A stretch of DNA of 64,000 bases from Dugong dugon (GCA_030035585.1 CM057474.1:4148501-4212500), one strand, 5' to 3'; counted from the stretch's first letter, positions 12,641 to 24,735 are shown. Notes: generated from the sequence alone by a model not told the origin. Numbers and translations are program-made.

Positions 12641-13309
12641 GAAGATTGTTTAGAAAAGACCATCTGCTAGAAAAACCAACCATTCTCTTCCTAATACGAA
12701 CTACCCCTCATAGCAAAACTTTGAAGTATTTTTATACTAAAAGACTCTTTCTTCACTGTCTATACCCTTTGCCACACAAGATAAAGAGAGAAAGAAAAGG
12801 TAGGTTTGAAGGCAAAAGAAAATCCCATCCTGCCACGTCTATAAGAGGGAAAACTAGGAAGAATTTAGGGGTCCAACAGTATAGATAAAGGACAAGAATA
12901 TCTAATCAACAAAGCCATTAAAAATAATTATTATACCATATACCAGATAATTATTATACTATAATCAAACAGAACCCCAACATATCAAATAAAGTGCCTT
13001 ACTATCAAGGTTTGCTATCAGCAAGGGTCCTCCAAGAGAAAAGAAATAAGTATAAGATGAAGCCTGAAAAACCCACCATAAGCAAAAGTGGTTGCCTTGA
13101 GCAGGAGACTAGGAAAAACTAAAAACCTGTTTATAGAAGGGCAAGATTTTTCCCCATACAAGGGGGGAAGAGGAAGGGCTGCCAATAAGAGGTCTTAAAA
13201 TCCAAGAACAAGCAAATAAATTATTGATTAAACCCTAGTAACTTTTCTTTCTATCTTCCGAGCCTACGTGTCCGTGCTTTTTCTGATAACAAACCTCACC
13301 CAGTGTTCC
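12641..13309. other. Unclassified non-coding stretch
   Basis: Nothing recognised on either strand. An 80-codon frame at 12646-12888 has no domain similarity. Confidence 0.4.
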
Positions 13310-13730
13310 GTGAGAAAGTACACATAAACCAAGCTTGACTAGTCACAGAACCATCTTCCTGTCAATAGTGATTGGTCTAGGGGTGGGCATGTGACTCAAG
13401 TGGGGTCAAGTGAAGTCCTTTGGTGAGATTTTTCTACTGTGGTTAGCAGGAGAGCCTGCCTGTTCCCTCTCTGGGCACGAGCCATACTCATGTAGCCTCA
13501 GTTCAGTCAGCAGTCAGGCTGTGTCTTATGGAGAGCTTGAGAGAATAATGAGAAACAAGCAAGTCCTAGGACACAGGACACAGCCCCAAAGGGCCTAGAG
13601 CTGCCCCGGAGCCTTCTGGTCACCCTTCAGTTCTGTGAATATTTCCAACAAAGCTTCCTTTTTTTTAAATCGGGTCAAGTTGAGTTTCTGTTACAGCTGA
13701 GAGTCCCACCTGATGCCATCATTCATCTAA
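13310..13730 (+). mobile_element. Ancient LTR-like repeat (uncertain)
   Basis: The stretch from 'attggtctaggggtgggcat' (about 13370) to 'gttgagtttctgttacagct' (about 13680-13700) has the layout of an old mammalian LTR-type repeat whose 3' part is T-rich and ends with 'agagtcccacctgatgcc'. Assignment is from memory of similar repeats and is weak; boundaries are approximate. Confidence 0.4.
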
Positions 13731-14286
13731 ATTGTGGTGGCCAAATGCACCTCTGTAATCCTGTCATTTCCACAGTGTTTTTGCATGATTTTTTGGTAGC
13801 CAATAACCCTTACATCTGTGGTGGTCTATAGTGACTCATATGCATAGCAACTAAGATAAGCCAAACCAAAAATCCAGAAAGGTAAACCAATAAATTAATT
13901 CAACAAAGTTGTAGGCTACAAGTCAAGACACAAAAATCAGTTGGGTTTCTGATGAATAAGGATTGAATTCTGATTCAATCAGCAATGACCGATCTGAAAA
14001 AGAGATAAAATAATTCCATTTATAATAGCATCTAAAAGAATACAGTACTTAGGAGTAAATTTAACCAGACTTCTACACTGAAACCTGTAAAACATTGTTG
14101 AAAGAAATTAAGAAAGACCTAAATAAATGGAAAGACATCCCATGTTCATGGATTGAAAGACTTAAAATTGTTAAGATGTCACTATTACCCAAAGCTATCT
14201 GCAGACTCAACAAAATCCCTATCAAAATTCCAACAGCCTTCTTTGCAGAAATAGAAAAGCCAGTCCTCAAATTTATATGGAACTGC

Positions 14287-14724
14287 ATTGGATCTTTGAG
14301 ACTGGAGGAGTCTCTGAGATTATGGCTCTGAGTTATTCTCCAAACCTTGAACTGAAACTATCCCCTGAAGTCGCCTTTAAACTAAGTAACAGTTTAGCCC
14401 AAAGAGTAAATATTTTCACCCTTGAGTATTATGTTTAAAATATATATATAAGACCAAGGGGCCAACAACTATTTTAAGGCAGGCATAGATGAGAAGACTG
14501 AAAACAGAGAGACTAAGTAAATGGAAGTGAAACCATTAGAACAGAAATAATGAGAATGTTGACACAATGCAAAGAATGTAACCAACATCACTGATAATTA
14601 TTTCTAGAAACTGTGGAATGGGAGCAGGTCTCGCTGTGTATATTTTCACCAAAAATAAAATTAAATTTAAAAAATGGCACAGAAATTAAGAAGGAAATAG
14701 AGTTAAAAAAAAAAAGAAAGAAAG
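14287..14724 (+). mobile_element. Younger L1 3'-UTR insertion inside copy E
   Basis: 438-bp fragment of lineage-specific L1 3' UTR ending in AAAATTAAATTT and an A-rich stretch with AAAG repeats. It is flanked by imperfect direct repeats of about 18 bp (14269-14286 and 14725-14743), read as AATTTATATGGAACTGCA and AAATTGTATGGAATTGCA. This supports L1-type target-primed insertion. Confidence 0.85.
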
Positions 14725-15882
14725 AAAATTGTATGGAATTGCAAGAGGCACCAAATAGTCAAAGCAATCTTGAAAACTAAGAACAAAGTAGGAGGACTCA
14801 CACTTCACAATTTCAAAACACACTATAAAGCTACAGTAATCAAAACAGTCTAGTACTGGTATCAGGATAGGCTTATAGACCAATGGAATAGAATTGAGGA
14901 TCCAGAAATAAACCTACACATCTATGGTCAATTGATTTTTGACAAGGGCGCTAAGTTCATTCAATGGGGAAAGAATAGTCTCTTTGATAAAGGGTGCTGG
15001 GACAACAGGATCTCCATATGCAAAAGAATGAAGGTGGCTCCATACCTCATATCATATATGAAAAGTAACTCAAAATGGATAAGCAACCTAAATGTCAGAA
15101 CTAAAACCATAAAACTCTTAGAAGACAACATAGGAATAATGCTTTGGGATCTAGTTTTCAAAAATAGATTCTTAGCTATGACATCAAAAGCACAAGCAAC
15201 AAAAGAAAAAAATAGATAAATGGGACCATACCAAAATTTAAAACTTTTGTCTACCAAAAGGACTTTATCAACAAAGTGAAGAAACAACCTACAGAATGGG
15301 AGAAAATATTTGGGAACCATATACCTGATGAGGGAGAGTTTAATGTCTAGAATATATAAACAACTTCTACAACTCAACAACAAAAAAGTAAATGACCCAA
15401 TCAAAAAACTGGCAAAGGACTTGAATAGACATTTCACTAAAGAAGATATTCCAACGGTCAATAAGCACGTGAAAAGATGCTTAACATCATTGGTTATTAG
15501 AGAAATGCAAATCAAAACCACAATGAGGTACGACTTTACTGCCATTAGGATGGCTATTATCAGAAAAAAAGAAAATAACAAGTGTTGACGAGAATGTGGA
15601 GAAATTGGAGAAATGAGGAACCCTCATTCATTGTTGGTAGGACTGTAAAATGGTACAGTCTGTGGACAACAGTTTGGTGGGTCCCAAAAAGTTAAACACA
15701 GAATTACCATATGACCCAGCAATTCCACTCCTAGGTATATACCCAAGGAAATTGAAAGCAGGGACTCAAAGAGATACTTGTACACCAGTGTTCATTGCAG
15801 CATTATTCACGATAGCCAAAAGATGGAACAACGGAAATGTCTATCAACTGATGAATGGATAAGCAAAAAGTGGTATATACAT

Positions 15883-18800
15883 ATGTTGTTGTTAGGGGCC
15901 ATCCAGTCAGTTCCCACTCATAGTGGCCCTATGTACAACAGAATAAAACACTGTCTGGTCCTGTGCCATCCTCACAATCACTGCTATGTTTAAGGGCATT
16001 GTTGCAGGTGCTGTGTCCATCCATCTTACTGAGGGTCCTCCTCTTTTTTGATGACCTTCTATTTTACCAAACATGATGTCCTTCTCCAGGGACTGGTTCA
16101 TCCTGATAACATGTGCAAGGTACGTGAGATGAAATCTCGTCATCCTCCCTTTGAAGGAGCATTCTGGCTGTACTTCTTCCAAGACAGATTTGTTTGTTCT
16201 TCTGGCAGTCCGTGGTATGTTCAATATTCTTCACCAACACCATAATTCAAAGGCATCAGTTCTTCGGTCTTCCTTATTCATTGTCCGGCTTTCACATGTA
16301 TATGAGGCAATTGAAAACACCATGGCTTGGGTCAGGTGCACCTTAATCCTCAAAGTGACATCTTTGCTTTTTAACATTTAAAGAGGTCTTTTGCAGCAGA
16401 TTTGCCCAATGCAATGCATTGTTTGACTTCTTCATTGCTGCTTCCATGGGCGTTAACTGTAGATCCAAGTAAAAAGAAATCATTGACAATTTCAATATTT
16501 TCTCCATTTATCATGATGTTGCTTATTGGTCCAGTTGTGAGAATTTTTGACTTCTTTATATTGAGGTGTATCCATACTGAAGGCTACAGTTTTTAATCTT
16601 CTTCAGTAAGTGCTTCAAGTCCTCTTCACCTGCAGCAAGCAAGATTGTGTCATCTGCATATTGCAGGTTGTTAATGAGTCTTCCTCCAATCCTGATGCCC
16701 CGTTCTTCTTCATATAGTCCAGCTTCTCGGATTATTTGCTCAGCATGCAGATTGAATAAGTGTGGTAAAAGGATACAACCCTGACACGCATCCTTCCCGA
16801 TTTTAAACCACTCAGTATTCTCTTGTTCTGTTCAAACGACTGCCTCTTGGTCTATATACAGGTACCACATGAGCACAATTATGTGTTCTGGAATTCCCAT
16901 TCTTTGCAATGTTATCCATAATTTGTTATGATCCATACAGTTGAATGCCTTTGCATAGTCAATAAAACAGAGGTAAACATCTTTCTGGCATTCTCTGCTT
17001 TCACCCAAGAACCATCTGACATTAGCAATGATATCCCTCATTCCACAACCTCTTCTAAATCTGGCTTGAATTTCTGGCAGTTCCCTGGCTATGTACTGCT
17101 GCAACTGTTTTTTATCTTTACCAAAAATTACTTGCATATGATATTAATGATATTGTTCGATAATTTATGCATTTTGTTGGATCACTTTCCTTTGGAATGG
17201 GCACAAAAATGGAACTCTTCCAGTCAGTTGGCCAGGTAGCTGTCTTCCAAATTTCTTGGTATAGAGGAGTGAGTGCTTCCAGCACTGCACCTGTTTGTTG
17301 AAACATCTCCATTGATATTCCGTCCATTCCTGGAGCCTTGTTTTTTGCCAATGACTTCAGTGCAGCTTGGACCTCTTCCTTCAGTACTATCGGTTCTCGA
17401 TCATATGCTACCTCCTGAAATGGCTGAACATCGACCAATTCTTTTTTGTATAGTGGTTCTGTGTATTCCTTCCATCTTCTTTGATGCTTTCTGCATCATT
17501 CAATATTTTGCCCATAGAACACTTCAATATTGTAACTTGAGGCTTGAATTTTTTCTTCAGTTCTTTCAGCTTCAGAAATGCCAAACATGCTCCTCCCTGT
17601 TGGTTTTCTAACTCCAGATCTTTGCACACGTCATTATTAATAGTTTACTTTGTCTTCCTGAACCGCCCTTTGAAATCTTCTGTTCAGCTCTTCTATTTCA
17701 TCACTTCTTCCGTTCGCTTTAGCTATGTTCAAGAGCAAGTTTCAGAGTCTCTTCCATTTTGGTCTTTTTTGTTTGTTTGTTTCTTTTCTGTCTTTTTAAT
17801 GACCTCTTGCTTTCTTCATGTAAGATGTCCTTCATGTCATTCCACAACTCGTCTAGTCTTCGGTCATTAGTGTTCAATGTGTCACATCTATTCTTGAGAT
17901 GGTCTCTAAATTCAGGTGGGATATACTCAAGGTCACACTTTGGCTCTCTTGGACTTGTTTTAATTTTCTTCAGCTTCAGCTTGAACTTGCATATGAGCAA
18001 TTGATGGTCTGTTCTGCAGTTGGCCCCTGGCTTTGTTCTGACTGATGATACTGAGCTTCTCCATCATGCCTTTACACACATGGAGTCAATTTGATTCCTG
18101 TGCATTTCATCCAGTGAGGTCCATGTGTATAGTAACCATTTATATTGTTGAAAAAAGGCATTTCCAGTGACTTCGTGGTTGGTCTTGCAAAATTCTGTCA
18201 TGAAATCTCCAGTGTTGTTTCTATCACTGAGGCCATATTTTCCAACTACTGATCCTTCTTTGTTTCCAACTTTCCCATTCCATTCACCAATAATTAACAA
18301 TGCATCTTGATTTCATATTTGATGCAGAAGTTATTAAAAATCTTCAATTTCTTCATCTTTGGCATTAGTGGTTGTCACATAAATTTGAATAATAGTTGTA
18401 TTAACTGGTCTTCCTTGTAGGCATATGAATATTATCCTATCCCTGACAGCGTTGTACTTCAGAATAGATCTTGAAATGTTCTTTTTGACGATGAATGTGA
18501 TATCATTCCTCTTCAATTTGTCATTCCTGGCATAGTAGACCATATGATTGTCTGATTCAAAATGGCCAATACCAGTACATTTCAGCTCATTAATGCCTAG
18601 GATATCGATCTTTATGCAGTCATTTCATTTTTAACGACTTCTGATTTTCCTAGATTTCATACTTGGTACGTTCCATGTTCCAATTACTAATAGATGTTTA
18701 TAGCTGTTTCTTCTCATTTTGAGACATGCCACATCAGCAAATGAAGATCCCAAAAGCTTTACTCCGTCCACGTCACTAAGGTTGACTCTACTTTGAGGAG

Positions 18801-19066
18801 GCAGCTCTTCCCCAGTTGTATTTTGAGTGCCTTCCAATCTGAGGGGGTCATCTTCCAGCACTATATCAGACAATGTTCCACTGCTATTCATAAGGTTTTC
18901 ACTGACCAGTTCTTTCAGAAGTAGATCGCCAGATCCTTCTTCCTAGACTGTCTTAGCCTGGAAGCTCTGCTGAAACCTGTCCACCATGGTGATCCTGCTG
19001 CTATTTGAAATATCAATGGCACAGCTCCCAGCATCACAGCAACATGCAAGCCACCCCATATGATAA
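15883..19066 (-). mobile_element. RTE/BovB-like LINE, near full length
   Basis: About 3.2 kb, close to the known length of BovB-type RTE elements. In reverse orientation the CAACAACA tail is at 15888-15897, reverse transcriptase lies at about 16600-17440 and endonuclease at about 18060-18890. It interrupts L1 copy E. Similar flanks (about 15850-15882 and 19060-19098, sharing GATATACATAT-like sequence) suggest a degenerate target-site duplication of about 30 bp. RTE/BovB elements are known for patchy, horizontally acquired distribution among vertebrates, including Afrotheria. Confidence 0.9.
15960..18891 (-). pseudogene. RTE ORF remnant: endonuclease and reverse transcriptase
   Basis: Reading right to left: an N-terminal segment (about 18891-18631, with GTWNVPSMKS, the start of an APE-type endonuclease), then an IIGEWNGKVG stretch near 18300-18270, then RT with DYAKAFNCMDHNKLW near 16910-16960 and YADD at 16649-16660. 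The catalytic Asp of the ID motif and the YADD pair are retained, but the conserved AFD Asp reads Asn. The frame is split by many stops and frameshifts, so it is dead. Several fragments stay open for 70-106 codons. Confidence 0.85.
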
Positions 19067-19232
19067 ACTGACAAATGAGTGGTGGATATACATATAATGG
19101 AATATTATTCAGCCATAAAGAGAAACGATGTTCTGAGACATGCTATGACAAGGATGAACCTTGAAAGCATTGTTACATGAAATTTGTCAGACACAAAAAG
19201 ATAAATATTACTACTTATATCAAATATCTAAC

Positions 19233-19733
19233 TGTCTTAGTCATCTAGTGATGCCATAACAGAAATACCACAAGTGGATGGCTTTGACAAAGAGAAGTTT
19301 ATCTCCTCCCAGTAAAGTAGGCTGTAAGTCCAAATTCAGGGCGCCAGCCCCAGGGGAAGCTTTCTCTCTGTCGGCCTTCTTCTCATCAACGTTCCCGCAG
19401 ACTAGGAGCTTCTCTGTGCAGGGACCCCAGGTCCAAAGGACGCGCTCTGCTCCAGGCACTGCTTTCTTGGTGGTATGAGGTCGTACCCTACCCCCAACCC
19501 TCCACCGTCTCTCTGCTCACTTCTCTCTTTTATGTCTCAAGAGATTGCCTCAGGACACAATCCAGTCTTGTAGATCAGGTCCTGCCTCACTAACACAACT
19601 GCCACCCATCCTCCCTCATTAACATCACAGAGGCAGGATTTACAACATACAGGAAAATCACACAATACCAGGACTCATGGCCCAGCCAAATTGACACGCA
19701 CATTTACTGGGGGACATAATTCAATCCATGACA
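19233..19733 (-). mobile_element. Solo LTR, MaLR/MLT1-like, minus
   Basis: 501-bp element beginning TGTCTTAGTC and ending ATCCATGACA, flanked by the 5-bp duplication CTAAC at 19228-19232 and 19734-19738. The reverse complement begins like other MaLR-type LTRs here (TGTCATGGATTGAATT). Five-base duplications and TG..CA ends are typical of ERVL/MaLR LTRs. It sits inside L1 copy E. No internal retroviral sequence is attached. Confidence 0.9.
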
Positions 19734-19965
19734 CTAACATAGACAAATGCACAGAGACAAAAGTTTATCAGTGGTTACCAGGGGGGGATGGGACAGGAAA
19801 TAGGGAGTTATTGCTGAGTTTTTGTTAAGGGTGATGAAATAATTTGGAAAAAGATAGTGGGATGATTGCACAACATGGCAAACATAATATCCTTGAACTG
19901 TACACATAAAAATTGTTGAAGTGGCAAATGTTTTGTTGCATCTATTTTACCACCTTAAAAAAGAA

Positions 19966-20545
19966 AGTCCAGGGAGCTGTCCGGGCTATACGTAGGCATT
20001 CTTTTACAAATTAATCCTCTTTTCTCTTTGTGTCCTGTAAAACCACAACATCTTCAGAGTTTTGCCTACACAAATTACCTGCATACTGTCATACAAGAAT
20101 CATTGTTCTTGTTTAAAAAATACTACTAACAGAAAAGGCCTCAAAATTAACAGGGGCCAGTCCCCAATACCAGCTTTCCCATTGCTTTTGCCCAGCTGGA
20201 TTTGTCTTTCCATACAGCTGGAGGGAGGATTAAACAGCCCTCACGGACACAGAAGCTGAGGCAGACAGAGCCATGAGGAAGTTAGGCTCAGCAGTTTGAG
20301 AAGTGAGTAAAGAAGACGTATGACCGTCCCAGGCCTTGAAACTTGGGTTCAGGCCAAGTTCACTTAAACCCCAGGGGCAAGGCGGAAGATAATGGAAGTT
20401 CCATATTGTGCTTTAAGTTGCAGAATTTATTTTATTCAAATTTGTTATAAGTAGTTATACCAAGGATTAAACGATTGTAACAATTATTTCCGACACCATA
20501 GGTTTACATTAAGATGTTATATTGTCTGAACCCAAAATTTAATGT
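19966..20545. other. Unclassified non-coding stretch
   Basis: No element or gene recognised between the end of L1 copy E and the next SINE. Confidence 0.4.
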
Positions 20546-20553
20546 AAGGTAGG

Positions 20554-20717
20554 GGGAAGAAAAAACCCCGTTGCCGTGAAGTCAATTCTAGCTCATAGCA
20601 ACCCTATAGGACAGAGTATAACTGCCCTATAGGGTTTCCCGGGAGCGGCTGGTGCATTCAAACTGCTGACCTTTTGGTTAACAGCTGAGCTCTTAACCCC
20701 TGAGCCACCAGGGCTCC
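20554..20717 (-). mobile_element. AfroSINE, minus, with TSD
   Basis: Typical short AfroSINE in reverse, ending with the complement of the tRNA-like head ('gagctcttaacccctgagcc'). Flanked by AAGGTAGG at 20546-20553 and 20718-20725. Confidence 0.92.
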
Positions 20718-20725
20718 AAGGTAGG

Positions 20726-21254
20726 AAAGTATGGAAAAAAAACACAAGAAAAATCCAAAGAGTTTAGTTACATTTAAAATGGCTAACAATAGATACACTT
20801 CATGAATTATCACTAACTGATTCTAGCCATATTTTATGTCTTTCTAGAACTTTCAAAAATGTTTAGCATACCTTGAATCATACATATATATGACTCTGTG
20901 TGTGTGTACATGCACACATACACCACCAATTTACATTTCAAAGAGTGAAGTGAGATTCTGGAGTAAAATAATTTCACAGACTCTATATCAAATTAGGAAG
21001 CCGTGTGGAAAGAAAAAAGTATTAGAAGTTAGAAGATCTTTATATTTAATTTTACTTGCGCCCTTCACTTCAGCCTAATTAATAGCCCAATGCTGGGATT
21101 TTCTTTATTATTGTAGTTCCACGTGATTTGCTTCATCGTTTCTCTTTAATTAAAGCCACTTCTATTCCTAAAGGGAGAGATATTACTGATTTTGAATTCT
21201 TTTTCTCATTAAGGGCGCTTACATTTTTTTGTATTTCCACAGCAAAGTGATATT
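20726..21254. other. Unclassified stretch with a TG/CA-rich patch
   Basis: AT-rich DNA, no gene. A short alternating TG/CA-rich tract lies at 20893-20930. Confidence 0.45.
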
Positions 21255-21261
21255 TATTCAG

Positions 21262-21600
21262 ACTCTACGTATGATGTCTCAACTTTAATGTGCATAAGAG
21301 TTACCTGGGGATCTTGCTGAAATGCAGATTCTGGTTTAGTAGGGCTGGGGTGGGGCCCAAGATTTTGCATTTCCAACAAGCTCCCGGGTGATGCTGATGG
21401 TGCTGATCTCAGGAGCGCTCTTAGAGAAACACAGAGCTAATGGTTTTGTAATCAGAAGAATCACCCGGATCACTGTGAAAACTACCGATTTCCATGCCCT
21501 GCCACCAGACAGTCTGATTTAGGAAGAAGCCAGGAACCTGTGTTCTTAACAAGTACCCCAGATGATTTGTTGAAAGGTGAAGCCCTGAGTCAGAACTATC
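21262..21600. mobile_element. hAT-type (MER5/MER20-like) DNA transposon fossils
   Basis: Two adjacent segments, 21262-21430 and about 21440-21600, resemble the small non-autonomous hAT-Charlie family: 'ttacctggggatcttgctga', 'ggggtggggcccaagatttt', 'caagctcccgggtgatgctg', then a second copy with 'aatcacccggatcactgtga'. Ancient and diverged; exact subfamily not assigned. Confidence 0.6.
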
Positions 21601-21807
21601 TCAACCCTGGACATCCTTTAAAACCCTGCGTCCACACAGAAGCCTGGATCTGGCTTGGACCCGCTGCATGCCACCCCAGGAAGCGGAGCCAAGTATTGAT
21701 ATATTTGTAACATTTACCAGTGATTCTAACACTACTGGAACTGAGCCCCACAGAACCGGAACCCTTGGCCTCAACTGTGACCGCGCATTCAAGATGTTTA
21801 AAAAGTA

Positions 21808-22345
21808 CTATTTCCAGCCTGAGCCCAGAACAGATGGTGTCCAGCAACCGCCACTGAGCACCCTGCCAGGGATCACAATAGAGAGTCCCGGACAGAGTGG
21901 ACAGAGTGGGAGAAAAATGTAGAACAAAATTCAAATCCACAAAAAAAGACCAGACTTACAGGTCTGACAGAGACTGGAGGAATTTCTGAGCTTATGGCCT
22001 TTCTGCTAACTCAGAACTGAAGCCATTCCCGAAGCCCCGTTTTCCGACGAAGATTAGACAGGCCTATAAAACAAACAACACGTATGAGGAGGGTGCTTCT
22101 TAGTCAAATATACGAGACCTACCAGGCAAATCCCACCCAAAAGCAAGATGAGAAGGCGGGAAGCAACAGGAAAACTGGACAAATGGACACAGGAGCCCGG
22201 GGTGGAAAGGGGGACAGCGCTGTCACGTTCTGGGAATTGCAACCAATGTCACAAAAACAATTATGTGTAGAAATTTTTGAATGAGAAGCTAACTTGAGCT
22301 GTAAATTTTCACCTAAAGCGTAATAAATTTTTTTTTTTAAAGACT
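21808..22345 (+). mobile_element. L1 3'-UTR fragment
   Basis: About 540 bp of lineage-specific L1 3' UTR, homologous to parts of copies B and D (7700-8240 and 44440-44880). Shared pieces include 'gagtgggagaaaaatgtaga', 'aaaagaccag' and 'aactgaagccatt', with a final 'cctaaagcgtaataaat'. Strongly 5'-truncated. The tail is interrupted by a T-run. Confidence 0.82.
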
Positions 22346-22842
22346 GAAAAATAAATTCATAAAAATAAAACGCTATATGTTTTCCTGGAGGGAAAAAAAA
22401 AAGTACTCATTCCCTGAGGCACTACCCCTCACCCATGAGTTCTGATTTAATTAATCTGGAGTAGGACCCTTCATTTTCTTCTGTTGTTGTTGGTTTAGTG
22501 CTTCCCAGTAGATTCTAAGGTTTGGTGCAGGTTGAGAAGGTCGGAGTTTCAGCCCCAGATCAGCCTCAGGACAAGTTAGAAACTACAGGAACCCCTTCTC
22601 CCCTAAGACCTGGAGCTGAATGAGCAAAGCATCCCACTCTTCCCTCCACAGCCTTGTCCACATCCTGGACCTTCTTGTTCTTCCAAGGGTGTGAGGGCTG
22701 TTGCCCAGCAAGAGGTACCCCTGGGCCCCGTCTAACCACAGCATCCTCAAAGTGAGTGAAAAAAAGTGGCCTCCTCCATGTGGATATCAGGTCTGCGCTC
22801 ACTTGTTCATCCCTTCCTTCAAAATATTTTATCACACTTCTG
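22346..22842. other. Unclassified non-coding stretch
   Basis: No gene or confidently identified repeat; about 22430-22470 faintly resembles a hAT-type fossil. Confidence 0.4.
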
Positions 22843-22852
22843 TTATGAGTCA

Positions 22853-23065
22853 GAGAAGCCCTGGTGGTGCAGTGGCTAAAGCGCTCGGCTGCTAACTGGA
22901 AGGTCAGCAGTTTGAACCTACCAGCCACTCCGAGGGAGAAAGATGTGGCAGTCTGCTTCCGTAAAGATTTACAGCCTTGGAAACCCTAGGGGGCAGTTCT
23001 ACTCTGTCCTATAGGGTCACTGTGAGTCAGAATCAACTCAGCAGCAGTGGGTTTGGTTTGGGGTA
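22853..23065 (+). mobile_element. AfroSINE, plus, with TSD
   Basis: tRNA-like head 'ggtggtgcagtggctaaagc' at the left, body with the 'gagaaagatgtggcagtctg' segment, tail 'gtgggtttggtttgg'. Flanked by TTATGAGTCA at 22843-22852 and 23066-23075. Confidence 0.95.
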
Positions 23066-23086
23066 TTATGAGTCAAGCACTAAACT

Positions 23087-23197
23087 GAAAAAACAAAAAC
23101 CCAAACCAGTTACCTTCGACTGGATTCCGACAGGGTTCGAACTGCCAACCTTTTGGTTAGCAGCCGTAGCTCTTAACCACCGGGCCACCAGGGCTCC
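23087..23197 (-). mobile_element. AfroSINE, minus, internally deleted, with TSD
   Basis: Reverse AfroSINE lacking the central body: the tail-side sequence up to 'gactggattccgacagg' joins directly to the head-side 'gttcgaactgccaacctttt'. Flanked by AGCACTAAACT (23076-23086) and AGCATTAAACT (23198-23208). Tail-to-tail with the previous SINE. Confidence 0.9.
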
Positions 23198-23208
23198 AGC
23201 ATTAAACT

Positions 23209-24620
23209 AAAGTTGGAAATGTTATTAAACAAGTTCATGTCCTGCTTTCAAAGACCTTGTGATCAAGTAAAAGACTCAAGCAAATAAATGCTACCTTGAC
23301 TCATACCAACAATCCTTTCCTTGGGATTTAAGGAGGAAGGGAGGGGGCACCCCAAACTCCCGCTGAGGATTAGAGAGACAAAATACAAGGTGTGTGGCTT
23401 ATAATGTCTTCTTCTAGGTGCCAGCCCCCCACCCGCCACCCGGGAAAGAGGCTGTGTCGTCTAGCAGTCCCGCTGGCCCTTAATCAGATATGTCCTTAGA
23501 ATGCAGTCTCAATGGATCATAAAATAGCAGAACTGCGAGTTTATTTTCCTTTGACATGGACATTTCTGTTTTCTGCCATTTTCCATAAACTGAAATGCCC
23601 ACAGGCAAGAGCTGTGGCCGTATCCCAGAGCCGCCCTGGTAATCTATCTAGAAAGACTACGGCTCACCAAGGAGTCTGACATCTCTGAGCCAAATGCTCC
23701 AGGACAAATTGCCGCTGCTCCCTAAGCCATCTTTCCATCATATACTTAAGTCAGGAAATATCAGCGACATCTCGCCGGTGCAGGAAGAGCCACATTTGAG
23801 CTGGCGAGCAATTCCCCCACACAGGGAGAGTGTTCTGGCATCTCCTGGTGGATTTCTGATAGAAGAAGTGGTCCATCAGTCAGCTGTTTCCATCTTTTTT
23901 TTTTTTTTTTTTTTTTTGGTTATAAGTAAATAAAATCTTTTCCAGTGCTTCTTGCCAGCCCCCTAACAGAAGCATTTTCACTCACTACCAACAGCCCTGT
24001 TGTTAAATAGGCTGAAATCAGTTGTCAGCATCTGGAGTGGAGGATATTGGCGAGGAGAGCTTTAATTTAGTTAAGACTTTTCTGTAATGAATCTCATTTT
24101 GGCAGGGGGAAGTCAGGCCAGGCATCCGAACGCCATCTAATCTACCACAACCTTTTTTAAAGCGGCTGCTTTTCCCTTTCCTCAATCAATCGTGTTAACT
24201 CCTTTCAACATGCCCAAAGGGTTAGGACCCTGCAGCTAGAAAAAAATAATAGCATATTAAAAGGCTAGCTTTTCTTTCGATGAAAAATGTTCCAATTGCT
24301 TTATATTAACGTACCTTTTTTCCTCTCTCAGTTGTACCAGTTGTTCGTGGCTGAAGGCAGACTGGGTCTAGCTTAGTTATAACTTTTAATACACACAGTC
24401 CTAAGGCTTTCCTGCAAAGCAAATGAATGTTCTAGAGAATTTAACAAGATTAACAAACCTCCAATTAATGCCAGGTTCCAATAAGCTCAGTATAAATCTC
24501 TTAGATGGATCTTTTGGCTTCTTCAGCTCATTTGTGGGTGGAATTTTTTTTTTTTAATTTGTGGGAAATAATTTATCTTTCTGAAATGAGATTTCTTTAG
24601 GTGTAAGATTAAAGTCAACA
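23209..24620. other. Repeat-free block, candidate conserved non-coding DNA
   Basis: About 1.4 kb without a recognisable transposon apart from a T-run at about 23896-23918. The part 24040-24600 is AT-rich, of complex composition, with several TTTAATTTAG, CCAATTAATG and CAATCAATCG-type words that resemble homeodomain-type sites. No open frame of interest. Absence of old repeats fits functional constraint but does not prove it. Confidence 0.35.
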
Positions 24621-24624
24621 GTGT

Positions 24625-24735
24625 GGTTGCGAATGCTGCTCAACTCCTTGCTGGCTGAGGGGCTTTGGACGAGTCACCTCCGCTCTCTCTAAACCTCAGG
24701 TTTCTCACCAGTAAGATGGGGTTAACATGGTACCA
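24625..24735 (+). mobile_element. MIR SINE fossil
   Basis: Resembles the central MIR part in plus orientation: 'ggggctttggacgagtcacc', 'ctctaaacctcaggtttctc', 'accagtaagatggggttaac'. Ancient tRNA-derived SINE. Confidence 0.7.

Larger units (their letters stand above)
13880..19965 (+). mobile_element. Ancient LINE-1 copy E, host of three later insertions
   Basis: Discontinuous L1: 13880-14286 (ORF2 thumb region), 14725-15882 (ORF2 C-terminal third), 19067-19232 and 19734-19965 (end of ORF2 and 3' UTR). Peptides such as [14 protein letters not shown] and [15 protein letters not shown] identify it. The frame is interrupted by stops and frameshifts. The 3' UTR has a G-run at about 19781-19787. 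Segment order and orientation are preserved across all three interruptions, so this is one old element broken up by later insertions. Confidence 0.88.

Noticed and set aside
14961-15581. 206-codon minus frame
   Set aside because: It is antisense to the ORF2 of ancient L1 copy E; long antisense frames are common opposite L1 ORF2.
15778-16245. Plus-strand frames near the start of the RTE insertion
   Set aside because: They cross from L1 copy E into the antisense of an RTE and have no independent support.
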